In this document: in pieces, positions 1 to 11,463 of the stretch | Layout of the letters: each line of letters opens with the position of its first letter | How positions within the stretch are numbered: the stretch's first letter is position 1 | Assembly (NCBI RefSeq): GCF_012489685.1 | Contig: NC_080043.1 | Coordinates: 15,680,223-15,744,222, forward strand | Direction of reading: 5' to 3' | DNA length: 64,000 nt | From: Lotus japonicus | Taxonomy: Eukaryota; Streptophyta; Magnoliopsida; Fabales; Fabaceae | The notes under the pieces: generated by a model | Database searches by the model: none | What the model was told of the DNA's origin: nothing | Seen by the model: only the letters and a program-made list of their open reading frames with translations | Made by a program: the position numbers and the translations under genes

Positions 1-176
1 TAATCCCAAACATTAGATGTGAGCGACCTATCTCTCTTCTTATTCTTATCAACTTCTGCGGGTGATTCAATGGAATTTTCAGTTTCAAGGTTCAAAGGAT
101 TAGCACTAGACTCACCAACATTAACAGTTTCATCCAATTCATTCATAGAGGAATCAGAAGAATCAGATTCAGACAT
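1..176 (-). CDS. hAT transposase N-terminus, BED zinc finger type (partial)
   Basis: The first 58 codons of an open frame start at ATG 176-174 and run off the left edge. The N-terminus is acidic and serine-rich (MSESDSSDSS), then turns basic (KNKKRDRS) and enters SLTSNVWD. That is the typical entry into the BED zinc finger of plant hAT transposases of the RICESLEEPER/DAYSLEEPER class, which bind the element ends. The zinc-ligand cysteines and histidines and the catalytic DDE/hAT dimerisation region would lie outside the window. The start is supported by a splice acceptor 9 bases upstream and by the frame staying open to the edge. It could instead be a domesticated hAT gene, but the repeat-rich terminus next to it argues for a transposon copy. 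Confidence 0.6.
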   Translation of the reverse strand, partial: MSESDSSDSSMNELDETVNVGESSANPLNLETENSIESPAEVDKNKKRDRSLTSNVWD

Positions 177-1075
177 ATTTCCTCCTATAAAACAATAAAA
201 ATAGAATATATTATCTAACAAAACTATAGAATCTAACTTCAGTAAAAAAACATTGTACAAAAAAAATATCAACACTGAAACAATGACCACACTATGATCT
301 GGTTCTCTAAAATGGAAAGAGTAAAGTGATGGAAAAAACTAAAAAGCATCAAATTTGTGACTTTTTGACCTTTTGTATAATGACTTAGAAAAAAGTAAAT
401 AAGTTTGCTAAGATTACACTGGGAACCTCTTGAAATACGTGGTGCTATTAGTCTAATGCATGTAGCATTCCGTCAATTTTAAGTTGGCATATTCTACAAC
501 CTATTATAGCTGGTTGGGCATTGTGGCAGACAAAAAACATCCTTAGATATATACAGCACTCACGCTAAACCTGTGTAACCTTTGATTTTGATCATTCTTT
601 CTCACGATAACACCACATTCCAAACTCAGCATTGTCAAAATCAACACTGAAACAATGACCACACTATGATCTGATTTTCTCCCAGCAGCATCACCAACAT
701 AAAAGGATTGATTCATATCAATGGTACCAAACAACAGGGAAAATAGAACATTAAGAAAGGAGGAGCAAACCTGGTTGATGGGCGGTGGCGCGGCGGCGTG
801 AGGAAGAGAGGGAGCGTGTGTGGTGGCCGCGGGTGGCTGCTGTGCTGGGTGCTTGGCTGTTGGTGCTGGGCGGCTGGGACAGTGGGACTTGAGGAAGAGA
901 GGGAGCGTGTGTCATTTGAGAGAGAGAGGAGAGGAACCAAAAGTAATTTAGGGTTTGTAATGAAATCAGATAAGATTTTAGAGAGAGGAATGGGTTGGAC
1001 CTTTTTTTTTTTTGGTGTCTTAAACTTTTATTTTCCTGTTGGGCCAGTTCTTCATTTCAAGGTTTTTTTTTTTAT

Positions 1076-1249
1076 AATGCGGTCCAGCCCGCAAAACCGC
1101 GGTTCAACCCGCCTGAACTCGCGGGTTGAGCGGGCCAGACCGCGTAGGCCCGCATTTAAACGGGCAACCATTCAGCGGGCCACAGCCCGCGCGGACTGCG
1201 GGTTACGCGGGCCGGCCCGCGGGCGCGGGCCAATTCGCCCAGCTCTAGT
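1076..1249. repeat. GC-rich subterminal repeats of the hAT element
   Basis: A sharp GC-rich island in AT-rich DNA, built from many short direct and inverted copies of GCGGGCC, CCCGC and GCGGGTT. It sits just inside the hAT terminus, where such elements carry clustered transposase binding sites. The dense CpG also makes it a likely cytosine-methylation target. The long plus-strand frame across it is a composition artefact. Confidence 0.6.
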
Positions 1250-1420
1250 CTTTATAGTGAGAACTGAGAACGAACGGTGAGAGAGTGATGGAAGTGCTTT
1301 GACGTCTTTTATTATTGTCACACAATTTTCATTTTTTAACTGTTTTTTGGATAGCATTCTTTTTTCTTTTCTTTTTTAGTAAATGAAAAAAATGAGTGAA
1401 ATGTTTTTTTTTTTTAATTA

Positions 1421-2034
1421 GGGTTAAATGTTACTTTAGGTATCGAGTTACTTTGGTATTAGGCAAGTGGTTTTACAGTTAAGCTTAACACGGGTGACAG
1501 CTATGATTTACGCAACCAGCTTCTCGGTTTTGGTGGCCTTTTTTCGCAATGCTTCTGCTTTTTTACTAGGCAGCTTTTCGGGCCCCTCCAACGGGTTTTT
1601 GCTCTCATGTGAGTTGTTGACCATCAAGCGTGTCTCCTTTTAGCTTGGGAGTTGGGTTTTCGGCATGACGTTTTAAGAGTGACTCGCTTGATGATATTAG
1701 GGTGTTGGAATCTCCCATTTAACTTCGTATTTGGAAGCTTTGTTGGTGGAGATTGTTGATGCTTTTACTCGTCTATGGTGTGTATGTTTTAAGCATATTC
1801 CACGAGAGACATATGTGTGAGCTAACAGGTTTGCTTGTTGGGTCTAAGTTGTATGTTTGGTGTCCGGAATCGGTCCTTGCCCCAACAGAGTTAATGTCGC
1901 TCCTTGCTTCAGACCAGCGTTAAATGTTACTTTGGTTTTCGACAACTAGTTTTATCCTTAAGCTCTATGATTTACGCAAGCAGCTTCTTAATTTTGGTGG
2001 TCTTTTTCGCAATGCTTCGGGTTCTTAGTTGGCA
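1421..2034 (+). repeat. Imperfect direct repeat pair about 500 bp apart
   Basis: 1421-1575 and 1918-2034 share an order of blocks: GTTAAATGTTACTTT, then AGCT(T), CTATGATTTACGCAA, CAGCTTCT, TTTTGGTGG and TTCGCAATGCTTC. The intervening 340 bp has no recognisable gene. The arrangement could be the remnant of a tandem duplication or of a small element with terminal direct repeats. I do not recognise the family. Confidence 0.45.
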
Positions 2035-3265
2035 CCATATGGGCGCACAATTAGAAGCTTACACAAATTTGGGGTTAAAGTAGGAAAACACCTAAGTTTT
2101 GGAGTGAGAGTAAAAGTGAACTTTAGACTTATTAACTATTTCACCTTAGACAACACCTTTTTTTGGTGTAAGATATGTGTGCTCATTTAGAATGAATCAT
2201 GTTCGAGCCGGGAACATCCATATCATGGTGGAGCTAACTCTTTCAGTGGAAAGTTTTTTTCATCCACAAGACTTAAACCTGACACCTTAGTTAAGAAAAA
2301 TTAAATATGTATCACTTGAACAACCCACCGTGAGTACCTTAGACAACACCACCTTATTATCATATTTTTTTATCAATTGCATTAATTTTGTATAATATTT
2401 TACTCTTTTCCTATTTCTAAAGTACACGAACTACCTACTTGTTCTTAATTGTCTTCAAAGTTCCAAAAAGATGGCAGTGCAAGAAAGTTAGTTGGGTCAA
2501 CAAAGATGAACTTGGGGTTTTGACCTGTGCCAAAAAGGTTGGCGCCTGCCTGCCGGGAAACTAAATAAAAAATAAATTTTGATTCATTTACATTTTTCTC
2601 TCGTTTGAATTTTATTTTCCATTACTTTTTTCTATCTCTTCATTTACATATCACATCATTTATCATATATCTCATTTCTCATTAATTTTTTCAGAAATTT
2701 TGAATGTAAGTGAAAATAAATTGTCACCGGGTATTATTGATATAAAAGTTTACTCTACAAGACACAAAAGCATTGCGTTCTTGTATAAGTTCAACGAGTT
2801 CTTATCCAAGAGTCATAGACATGAGGATTCTATTCTAGCCGCACGCTCTCGTGAAAATAAGAACTAAAGCAGGCCATTCTTTTATGACGGTGCCTGAATT
2901 CTGCATCAGATGCTTTTTGACTTGTAGATGACAATATTTCTGGATTTTTTTTTTAAATTTACTTCTAGATTGGTTGTATAATTAATCCAAAATGGTTAAT
3001 TAATTACATCATAGGTTGAACAAGAGAAATTCGAATTACGCACTTTTTATTTGAATTTAAATAAATTATTTTACTGGTTTATTAATGGATAATTTGGTAT
3101 ATCATTAGTATAAATTCAGATAATATTAGGTCTGATAAGATAAAACCCATAAATTCTGTCAAAAAAAGAAAGATAAAACCCATAAAAATTTAATATTATC
3201 CACTATTTGGTTATACAATATTTAGTCTTTTTTATTATATGGAGGGACTTGGCCCGAAACAAAGA
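2035..3265. other. Gene-free AT-rich stretch
   Basis: No gene seen. 2190-2340 has a GTTCGAGCCGGGAAC block reminiscent of the B box found in tRNA-derived or LTR-type plant repeats, without enough structure to name it. 2930-3240 is very AT-rich, with an internal short duplication of the phrase GATAAAACCCATAAA at about 3138 and 3172. Confidence 0.5.
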
Positions 3266-3269
3266 AAAA

Positions 3270-3790
3270 CTACACAAGGGTATAACACAGGAAAGAAACT
3301 CTCATACAATCAAACAAAAGCAGGTTTGAGCAATAAGATGGGGGATTTCCCATAACATGGGTACCTATGGCCAAATCACGTGCCATATTTGTTAAGCAGT
3401 ATGCCACTTGGTTGGTCTCCCGCCGAATGTGGACACCAAGAAACTCCCGAGCTTCCATCTTCTAATAGGCTCTAATCTGATTAACAAGAGAGGTATAAAG
3501 GTGAAGAGAGTCAAAACCCTCATTTATCAGTTGCACCATAGTCATGGAGTCACTCTCCACAATGATCTTGGAGAACCCCTTCCCCCACTCAAGGGGGAGC
3601 ATGATGCAAATGCCCCAAAACTCCGACCAAAGCACATTAGAAGTCCCCAAATTATGACTAAAACTAAAGAGCCACCACCCATTGAAATCTCGATAAATTC
3701 CTTTGCACGCCACAAACTGAGAAGTACCTCTTATCAAACCATCTATGTTGTACTTAATCCAAGTGGGTGAAGAAGGAGCTCATCCCACTT
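3270..3790 (-). pseudogene. LINE ORF2 remnant, RNase H-like C-terminal domain
   Basis: Read on the minus strand, two frames together resemble the RNase H-like (RVT_3) domain at the end of plant LINE ORF2 proteins. In order: a TWIKYNIDG-like entry, a RGTSQF...ACKGIYRDFNGWW strand pair, NVLWSEFWGI, VESDSMTMVQLINEG, and HIRRETNQVAYCLTNMAR. The Asp/Glu pattern (DG, E, D) matches RNase H catalytic positions. A stop separates the two frames near 3460, so the copy is dead. No LINE reverse-transcriptase part is attached, as expected for a fragment or a domesticated-looking relic. Nothing suggests current function. Confidence 0.65.
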
Positions 3791-4619
3791 GAATTAGATG
3801 GTAAGCACGAAGACCAGGTGAGGAGGGAGAGTGTAGAACATTCCTATAGTGCGCGTAGTCGATTTGCAACCTCAACGTAGAGGTTAAAATTTGCTGCAAA
3901 ACAAAACTTGCTCCCTGGAAAATATAGTTCGCACGCGTAGTCCAAATAGCCTAGAGAATGATGCCCAATTTCGGGATATATCATTTAAATTAATACAATC
4001 ATATGTTTGGTAAAGAATTGAACAATGATAAATAGTGTAAATTTTTTTTACCAAAATAAAATATTGAAAAAATAATGGACCAATATGGTCATATTTTGCC
4101 ATGTAAGAATCTGATGTGGCATGGTGTTTCGGATCCAACTCAAGTGAGGAGGAATCTGTGCACCGTCTTAAAATGAACATGGAAGCACGTGATCAAAGGC
4201 TGTTAAGATTATGGAATATCTTCAAGCAAGGGATATGTAGCTCGCTAGGGTGCAACTTTGGGAAAACACATGCACAATTAACTAGACCAATACAATGTGA
4301 TCCATCCAATGTGAGGTGTATTACAATGCATGTAGTCCTCCTCATATGAAGAGGAACTCATTGAACATAATCCTCCTCTTTTAAGTAGGAATATGGGAAT
4401 CAGAATCTGCTCACACACTAGAGGACTTGACAAGACTAGACACAACTTCGGGAAACCTGTGCATGCTTGACGAAACCATAATTGATTTGATCCTCCCCAT
4501 ATGAGGCAATGGCAATTGACAATGGTTCTAGAAACTAAAATTTCCAAAGAAGGGTTAAGCTGATACTTTTGGCAGGTTCTTCATGATGCTCTATCGGTCA
4601 ATTCAAACTGATTTAAATG

Positions 4620-5430
4620 CCAGCTTGCGGCGTCGTCGGCATGTACGCGTTGCTCCTCCACGATGGAAGATAGTCTCCACTGCTTGCGTGATTGCCCGCA
4701 TTCTTTAGAGTTGCGGTCGCGCTTGTGAGCTCTTGCTTGGCCTAACTTCTATCAACAAAACATCACAAGTTGGGTTCAATTTCATGTCTGCAATTTGAAC
4801 AACAACAACAAATTCATTATTGACTTATGGGGGGCTTGGACATGGAGAAACAATGTCATTCTAGATGATACCCCTTAGACAGTGGGGGAGGCTTGGAGGA
4901 AAACATTCCATGAGCATGATAAATTTGTGAAATTCATTGACACTCAGTCGTGCATATATTGAGATTTGAGCTCGTTATGGAACCCTCCACCTCATGGGTA
5001 TTTCAAATTAAATAGCGAGGAAAGTTATCTTGATGGTGAGAATTGCATGAGTTTTGGTTGTTTGGTGAGAGATGACAACAATTGGATTTTTGGCCTTGTT
5101 GCTTATGAGCATGGTGGTAATCCAATGATGGCAGAAGCTATGGTCTTAAAGCTTGGTCTGTCTCATGCTGGGAATACAGTCACAAGAAGGTGGTTTGTGA
5201 GATGAATTGTGCAAAGTTGTTGGCCTTGCTGGAAGAGGGGAACTCCGACTGACTGGTGCTCATGGTGAGTGATATTAATCAGCTCTTGTGTCGTGATTGG
5301 ATGACCACTTTGCACAAGATCCCTTGAGCTTGCAACACTGCAACTGATTACCTTGCCAAATTGGGGGTGAGGTCGTTAGCTTCTTGTGTGAATTCAATAA
5401 AGGTTTCAAACATTGAGTTGGAAACTCTTT
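4620..5430 (+). pseudogene. LINE ORF2 remnant, zf-RVT plus RNase H-like domain
   Basis: A second, opposite-strand LINE tail. At about 4662 the phrase MEDSLHCLRDCPHS fits the zinc-binding zf-RVT region of plant LINEs. A DLWGAWTWRNN segment follows near 4820-4850, then WNPPPHGYFKLN at 4980, GCLVRDDNNWI and MMAEAMVLKLGLSHA, i.e. the RNase H-like domain. Frameshifts and stops (for example the TGA at 5203-5205) interrupt it. It is a different copy from the minus-strand remnant at 3270-3790, because domains and sequence differ. Dead. Confidence 0.65.
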
Positions 5431-5443
5431 GTTGCGAGACTTT

Positions 5444-5754
5444 GGGCTTGTTTGATTGCAGTTTTAGTTTTCAGTTTTTAAAACAATTTTTAGAAACAAT
5501 TCTTAAACACAGTTTTCAGAAGAAGAAAACAGGTTGAATGACATGTTTTCCAACATTTAGAAAACTGATATCTGAAAACCAAAAAACTGAAACTGAAAAC
5601 ATCTTTTAGCTGTTTTATTTTTTTAGTTTTAAAAACTGAAAATGAGAACTGTTTTCAAATAGGTCATACCAAATATGTTTTCAATTTTTAAAAATTGGAA
5701 ACTATTTTGAAAACATGAAATAAACAGGCCCTAAAACTGCAATCAAACAGACCC
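5444..5754. mobile_element. MITE with TIR GGGTCTGTTTGATTGCAG
   Basis: The left end GGGCTTGTTTGATTGCAG and the reverse complement of the right end GGGTCTGTTTGATTGCAG are near-identical. The inside is largely self-complementary, built from runs such as TTTTCAGTTTTTAAAAC. Size (311 bp) and TIR style fit hAT-type MITEs. No clean target duplication is visible. 5755-5900 repeats the interior motif and ends in AAACAAACAGATC, so a second, damaged copy is joined to its right side. Confidence 0.65.
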
Positions 5755-6166
5755 TTAATTGTTTTGATTTTTTTGTTTTAAAAAATGAAAATGAGAACGG
5801 TTTTCAAAAACAGTTTTTGAAAACATGTCGTATCAAACAAATTTTCATGTTTTAAAAACTGAAAACTGTTTTAAAAACTACAAACAAACAGATCATTTGT
5901 TTCTACTATATAAATTTTTCTTGCTTTGTATAAATAACATAAACAACACTCAAAATAATGTAGCAATATTTCTTGAGCATAATTTTGACACCATCCTCTT
6001 AGATTTTCTCCCCACTCCAATCTACCGCATTTATGTTCGCGGAAGCAATTGCACACCATATTTTTTTTTTTGAAACTCACACCATATTTAAAATTACGAA
6101 ACACATAGTGTAAATTCCACAAACATACATGTAGAAAAATGTCAAGAAAAAGTTGGGTATGATAAT

Positions 6167-6910
6167 GACTATGTTTGGCATGCCATTTCAGCTAGCTTAT
6201 AGCTTATTTGACTAGCTTAAAGCTTATTTGACTAGCTTAAAAGCTCTAATAAAAATGTTTGGTGAAGGAGCTTATTTCAGTAGCTTAAAGCTTTAAGCTA
6301 TAAGCTATCTCAGGTAGCTTAAAGCTTAAAGCTTATAGCTTATTAAATATATTCTCATTTTTATCCTTACTATTTTATCAAAATTTCACCTTTAGCCTTA
6401 TATGTTTTCTACTAAACCTATTTACCTACTCATTTTTAGATGTACAAAAAAAAAACTTATTTATTTATCAGTTATCACACTTGTCTCATATGTACATCGT
6501 TCCCGCACAGAAATAATTACTACTTCAGAATAAAATAAATAATTTTATATTACAAATTACAAATTATTTGTTTTATTCTATTTAATTTAATAAAAATATA
6601 GAAAAGTAAATAAGTAAAAATTAATATTATATTTTTAAGATGATACATAATTTGAGTGAAATTAAAAAATTTATAATAATTTTAATATTAATATCATATA
6701 GGTATTAATGTGAAAATAAAGTAATGTTAAATATAAAAAAATTATACAAGTATGTCCTTTTATGTGATTTTACAATTTCAGCTTGTTCAACAACTAGTTT
6801 TACCAAACACTTTTGTTCAAATTACGTAGCTTTTCAGCTATCAGCTATCAGCTTTCAGCTAGCTTATCAGCTATCAACTAGCTTATCAGCTAAACGTGCC
6901 AAACATAGCC
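6167..6910. mobile_element. 744-bp TIR element with AGCTAGCTTAT subterminal repeats
   Basis: The ends are inverted copies: GACTATGTTTGGCATGCC on the left and, reverse-complemented from the right, GGCTATGTTTGGCACG. Both ends carry runs of short repeats (AGCTAGCTTATAGCTTAT on the left, AGCTATCAGCTTTCAGCTAG on the right), while the middle is featureless AT-rich DNA. This organisation is typical of non-autonomous hAT elements. No transposase and no convincing target duplication. A truncated left end of the same family recurs at 31073-31145. Confidence 0.7.
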
Positions 6911-7121
6911 AAGGAGTTTTACCAAAACTAAATATATTTTTCCCAAAGTAAAGAGAATATATTGCAATGTACAGATTGCACGTTTTTGTCTGACTTGCCC
7001 GTCGTCACCCCATGATTAGCTGTAACCTTAAGACGCCCAAAACCAACACGGCAACACCTCAAAACAGAACTCTCATCATTTCACTCTCACTCTTTCTTAT
7101 CTCTCTCTCTTTCCTTCTTCA

Positions 7122-7130
7122 TATATAAAT
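7122..7130 (+). promoter_or_regulatory. Candidate TATA box of CNX2
   Basis: TATATAAAT lies 120 bp upstream of the CNX2 start codon and follows a pyrimidine-rich CT tract (7082-7120), a common plant core-promoter arrangement. Transcription would start near 7155, giving a leader of roughly 95 nt. Confidence 0.5.
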
Positions 7131-7249
7131 GTTTGGATTCTTTGGTTGTTAGACAATAGACATCATCTTCAGTTGTCACAAAAACAAAAACTGTTCCTAC
7201 TTCAACTCATTCTTCACTCTTTCTCTACTGATTCATTGTTTCTGCGTCA

Positions 7250-10200
7250 ATGATGTGGCGCTACTTCTCCAAATTCATTCATTCTCCTATTGGATTCAAC
7301 CCTTCAAACTCCTTACCGGTATGAACTCTCTCACTTTCTGATTGTGGTTTGATTGAATATATACACAACAATGTTAGCTGATTCTCCAACTCTGATGATA
7401 AATATTACTACTTATAAACTTGAAACTTGTAATCCCCTAGTTCTATCAATAACTTGTGAAAATCAGCCAATTTCTTGTGCCATTGTGATGTCAATTGAGT
7501 ATTTATTACTATTGAAGGATTAATTGTATCAATTCAACAATACCCATTTGCATGCAGGTGAGGATTGTTAATTTTTTCCTTTCAAGGGATTGTGTCTAAT
7601 AATGTTAGTTAACTAATAGCTAGATCTCATGCTGTGTGTATTAATCTGGGTTCAAATTGTTCTTATGATAACAAATTTTCTTAAAGCAGGTGAATTGTGA
7701 GATGGGGTCTTACTTTGCTGCCAGAAATTGTAATCTTCAAGGTTTATTGAATGGAAGCTTGCATGAGTATTCCACAGGGACTTTTGCAGCATCTAGTGCT
7801 TCATTGTCTGAAGATCAGCCAAAAGATAGTTCTGTTTCTGATATGTTAGTGGATTCATTTGGAAGGCTTCACACTTACTTGAGAATATCTTTAACCGAGA
7901 GGTGCAATTTAAGGTGTCAGTATTGTATGCCAGCAGAAGGTGTGGAACTCACTCCTACCCCTCAGATTTTAACAAAGGCCGAGATTCTGCGGTTGGCGGA
8001 TCTGTTTGTAAGCTCTGGTGTGAATAAAATACGTTTGACGGGTGGCGAGCCGACTGTCAGAAAGGATATTGAGGACATATGTTTGGAATTGTCAAACTTG
8101 AAGGGACTTAAGACATTGTCCATGACTACAAATGGTATTGTTCTGGCAAGAAAACTTCCAAAGCTTAAAGAATGTGGTCTTACTTCTTTGAACATTAGTT
8201 TGGACACTCTGGTGCCAGCAAAGTTTGAGTTAATGACGAGGCGCAAAGGGCATGAAAAAGTAATGGATTCGATTAATGCTGCGATAGATCTTGGATATAA
8301 TCCGGTTAAGGTATTTTTTTGGTCTTCTTGCCAAATTAAGTTATTCAAATGAGATGTACAGCATGTGAATTTTTCATGTTTAAGGGTTATCCTCTATGGT
8401 GAAATTCAGACGTTAATCATGGATGCATTTTAAGGTGACTTGTATGTTCCTGTTGCATTTCAGGTCAATTGTGTTGTAATGCGTGGATTCAATGATGATG
8501 AAATCTGTGACTTTGTTGAGTTGACTCGTGAAAAGCCAATTAATATTCGGTTTATAGAGTTCATGCCTTTTGATGGAAATGTTTGGAACGTCAAGAAGCT
8601 TGTACCCTACGCAGAAATGTTGGATACAGTGGTAAGGTAGAATTCACACTTGAAAACTCACTCATATAGTTATATTCTCTTATAATAGAGACCCTTCATA
8701 ATCATTGTTACCAAACAGGTGAAACAGTTTCCAAGCTTAAAAAGACTGCAGGATCACCCAACAGAGACTGCAAAGAATTATACAATAGATGGGCATGCCG
8801 GTAGAGTTTCATTTATCACATCAATGACTGAGCATTTTTGTGCTGGTTGCAATAGATTGCGACTACTAGCTGATGGAAACTTTAAAGTCTGTTTATTTGG
8901 TCCTTCAGAGGTAATTTATGTTCTAACCATCAAAGTTCAGTATATTATGCATGTCACCTAAATTTGGTGATACAAATTCGGCTAGAATCAGTGATGTTTG
9001 ATATATTTGGAATACTTAATGCTTTGGGTGAATCAGCGAGGTTATAGTTGATGATGATAATTGCAAGCTTTCTAAATCCAAATAGGTAAATGAATTGAAT
9101 AATTAGTTCATATGGCTAAAGTAGGATTTAAGGAAATGGTATTTTAAGGCCTATAAATGTTCTTGATGAGGACAATTCGAACCAATGCAATTACAAACGT
9201 ACAGTTTACAGAATAAAAGATTCCTTGGAGTTAGCTACTGCTGTTGGGTATGGTTCTGAGAGTTGTTTTCTACTGGTGATCATCACTGGCTTTACGGATT
9301 AAGGGGTTCCAGAATGAGCAGCACCAGATCAGGAATTTGAACCTGAAATTTCTGTTGCCAGGCCTGATTTCTTGATTTGATATATTCTCAAATTTTGGGA
9401 AAAAGGGAAAGTATCTGATAAAGGCTTACTAGGCGAACATAAATTTCAGAAATTAATATGCACATTAAGAAGTATAAAATAATAGCCTTCAGTAAGTGGA
9501 TTTATTTAGTCAGTCCCAAAGCTTGTTTGTAAATAATGCAAAATTAGATATACATGAGGACATGATCTTTAAAATCATCTATGGCATTGCTTTATCAGAT
9601 GCAGGATTTTGACTTGACAGGTAAAAATTAAACATGCATTTAGTAAAATCATTTTGTCAAAAATGAGAGCTTGTTTGATCCTTTCCTTGTGCTGCATGAA
9701 GATTTTTAAGCCACAAATTGGTTATGTCTTTGCTTTCTCTGTCTCTAGATTACCAATCTGTAAAATAATGTGATGCTTGGTTTTCTTCCAAGTATATTAT
9801 AATTTGCTATTGGTTTGTGAGTGACTGAACTACAAATTCCGTAGGACTTTAGGTGACATTGAGTTCAGTGATATGAAAATAATTAGGCAAATAAGTCCAC
9901 AGCATTGACTTATTAAGCAATTGAATGATCTCTTTCTGTATTGAAGTATTGTGTTCAGATTTTGGGATTGAATAGGCAATTTCTAGCCCCTTCCTCTTTT
10001 ACATCCTCATTCTAGTGCATATGCTATTTCATTTGGTATATTCCATTTAGTTGATGTCTTATAATTTCTTAGATATATCATCTGGATTCTTAATCTTATA
10101 CATATCTGCTTGTTAATGTTGTTTGCTTTATCTAGCTAAGACTTGAGAACCAGCTCATTTTTCTATTTTGGAATGGTGTTGAAAGTAAAGTGCATCTTAT

Positions 10201-11463
10201 AAACCTATTCCATTTGTTAACTTGATAAGCATTCTCGTTTTACAAACATACTGGTGGTTACTTTCTTATTGATATTATATGTACCGTTAATATGTTCTGG
10301 TTAAATGTGCATTATGTATGGATATTCAGGAATCGAGGAATTTGAAAATGTTATTCACTGAATTGCTCGAGTCAATTGAACCTGGTGTGTAAGGTTTATA
10401 TATACATTATAATCTACTATTTACAAGAAGAAGAATACAACAACGACAATAACCAAGCCTTTTCCCACTAGGTAGGGTCGGCTGCATGGATTACATGACA
10501 CCACAATGCCTTGTTATGTATTAAATTTTAAAGATAGATCATTAACCTCTAAATCTCTTTTAATGGTTTGGCTTATGGTTTTCTTTTCTCCCTCTACCTA
10601 TGGCTTTTTAACCACCCTTCATCTCATCCCTCTCGCCAACCTTCCTTATGGGTGCTTCTGCAAGTCTTCTTCACACATGCCCAAACCACCTAAGATGAGA
10701 CTACAACCTCTTTTACCTTAAGAACTACAAGAAGAATAATAAGTAGGCTGAAACATTTCCTAAGAAATGAGGGTTCCAAAGCTGTTTGGAACAGGTTACT
10801 CATTGAATAATTAGTTAATTACTATATCTTGTGTTTCCAATGCCACCTGAAGCTAATTTGAACAGTAAATAATACCCTTGGTATGAGAATTCCATCAGAT
10901 ACTGGCATGGACAGTGAAAACCAGTAATTAAATACATGTAGCATCTTTCACGTGTAACTTCACCTTCTTACCTGGGATCATTGTCTTGCAGGTTAGCTTA
11001 AGAGATCCCTTGCGACAAGGTGCAGAGGATCATGAGCTTAGGGAGATAATCGGGGCAGCGGTACGCACTTCTGGTTATTAATGCTAAGACTAAGAATTTC
11101 ATTGTGATTATTCAGTAACTTTGTTAATATCTCAGGCAGATTTATTATGCTCTTCAATATGATGATAGATAGACTTCGTTTACATGCCATTTTAATGTAG
11201 TTTGTTAAATTCTTCCCTAGTAGATAGTTATGTCATCACCTTCTATATGGCTATAGTATGTAGTAAAATAGTCAAGAAGTTCAATTACCACTTGAAACTG
11301 TATAGCTATGTTTAAATTAGGCTACTCTATGGGGTGTTGTACTATTACGTTTTTAAGTGTTTCCTTTTCTTTGCTCTAGGTGAAGAGGAAGAAACGTTCA
11401 CATGCTGGTATGTTTGACATAGCAAAGACAGCAAATAGGCCTATGATACATATTGGTGGATAA
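7250..11463 (+). CDS. CNX2: CNX2, GTP 3',8-cyclase (MoaA-type radical SAM), molybdenum cofactor synthesis
   Basis: Six exons, all in phase 0: 7250-7318, 7690-8310, 8464-8631, 8719-8910, 10992-11060, 11380-11463. They join into 400 aa with a TAA stop. The enzyme makes the first step of Moco synthesis, converting GTP to 3',8-cyclo-GTP, the precursor of cPMP, in the mitochondrial matrix. The N-terminal [4Fe-4S]/SAM motif CNLRCQYC has cysteines at 95, 99 and 102. The second, substrate-side cluster motif CAGCNRLR...C has cysteines at 327, 330 and 344. The radical-SAM LTGGEP motif is present, and the chain ends in the double glycine (399-400) needed by MoaA. The basic start MMWRYFSKF fits a mitochondrial presequence. 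Length and domain order match plant CNX2. The ATG is the first codon of exon 1; a second Met follows directly. No break seen. Confidence 0.96.
10430..10725. repeat. Dispersed plant repeat (SINE-like) in CNX2 intron 4
   Basis: Begins with ACAACAACGACAATAACCAAGCC followed by TTTTCCCACTAGGTAGGGTCGGCT, a phrase very widespread in dicot genomes. It continues with a pyrimidine-rich section ending near CCAAACCACCTAAGATGAGA. I recognise the family from general experience but cannot assign a name with certainty. It accounts for much of the extra length of the 2.08-kb intron 4 (8911-10991). The short open frame inside it is not a gene. Confidence 0.5.

Larger units (their letters stand above)
1..1250 (-). 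mobile_element. hAT transposon, 5' end (cut by window edge)
   Basis: The stretch reads leftward as the 5' end of a hAT-superfamily element. On the minus strand it begins near 1250 with TAGAGCTGGGC, the kind of terminus common in plant hAT elements. This is followed by about 170 bp of GC-rich subterminal repeats, a leader, one probable leader intron (donor at 770/769, acceptor at 186/185) and then the transposase start codon at 176-174. The other end is outside the window, so the target duplication cannot be confirmed; GTCTTTAT next to the terminus would be one arm of an 8-bp duplication. The superfamily call rests on the terminus style and the encoded BED-finger start. Confidence 0.7.

Noticed and set aside
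798..1280. 160-codon plus-strand open frame
   Set aside because: It runs through the GC-rich subterminal repeats of the hAT element; the arginine/proline-rich composition follows from the GC content and there is no known domain.
7690..8352. Possible separate gene starting at 7690 with GTG
   Set aside because: GTG is not a start here; it is the first codon of CNX2 exon 2 after an AG acceptor, and exon 1 with the targeting sequence lies upstream.
10506..10721. 71-codon frame in CNX2 intron 4
   Set aside because: Lies inside a dispersed repeat; similar frames appear wherever that repeat occurs.
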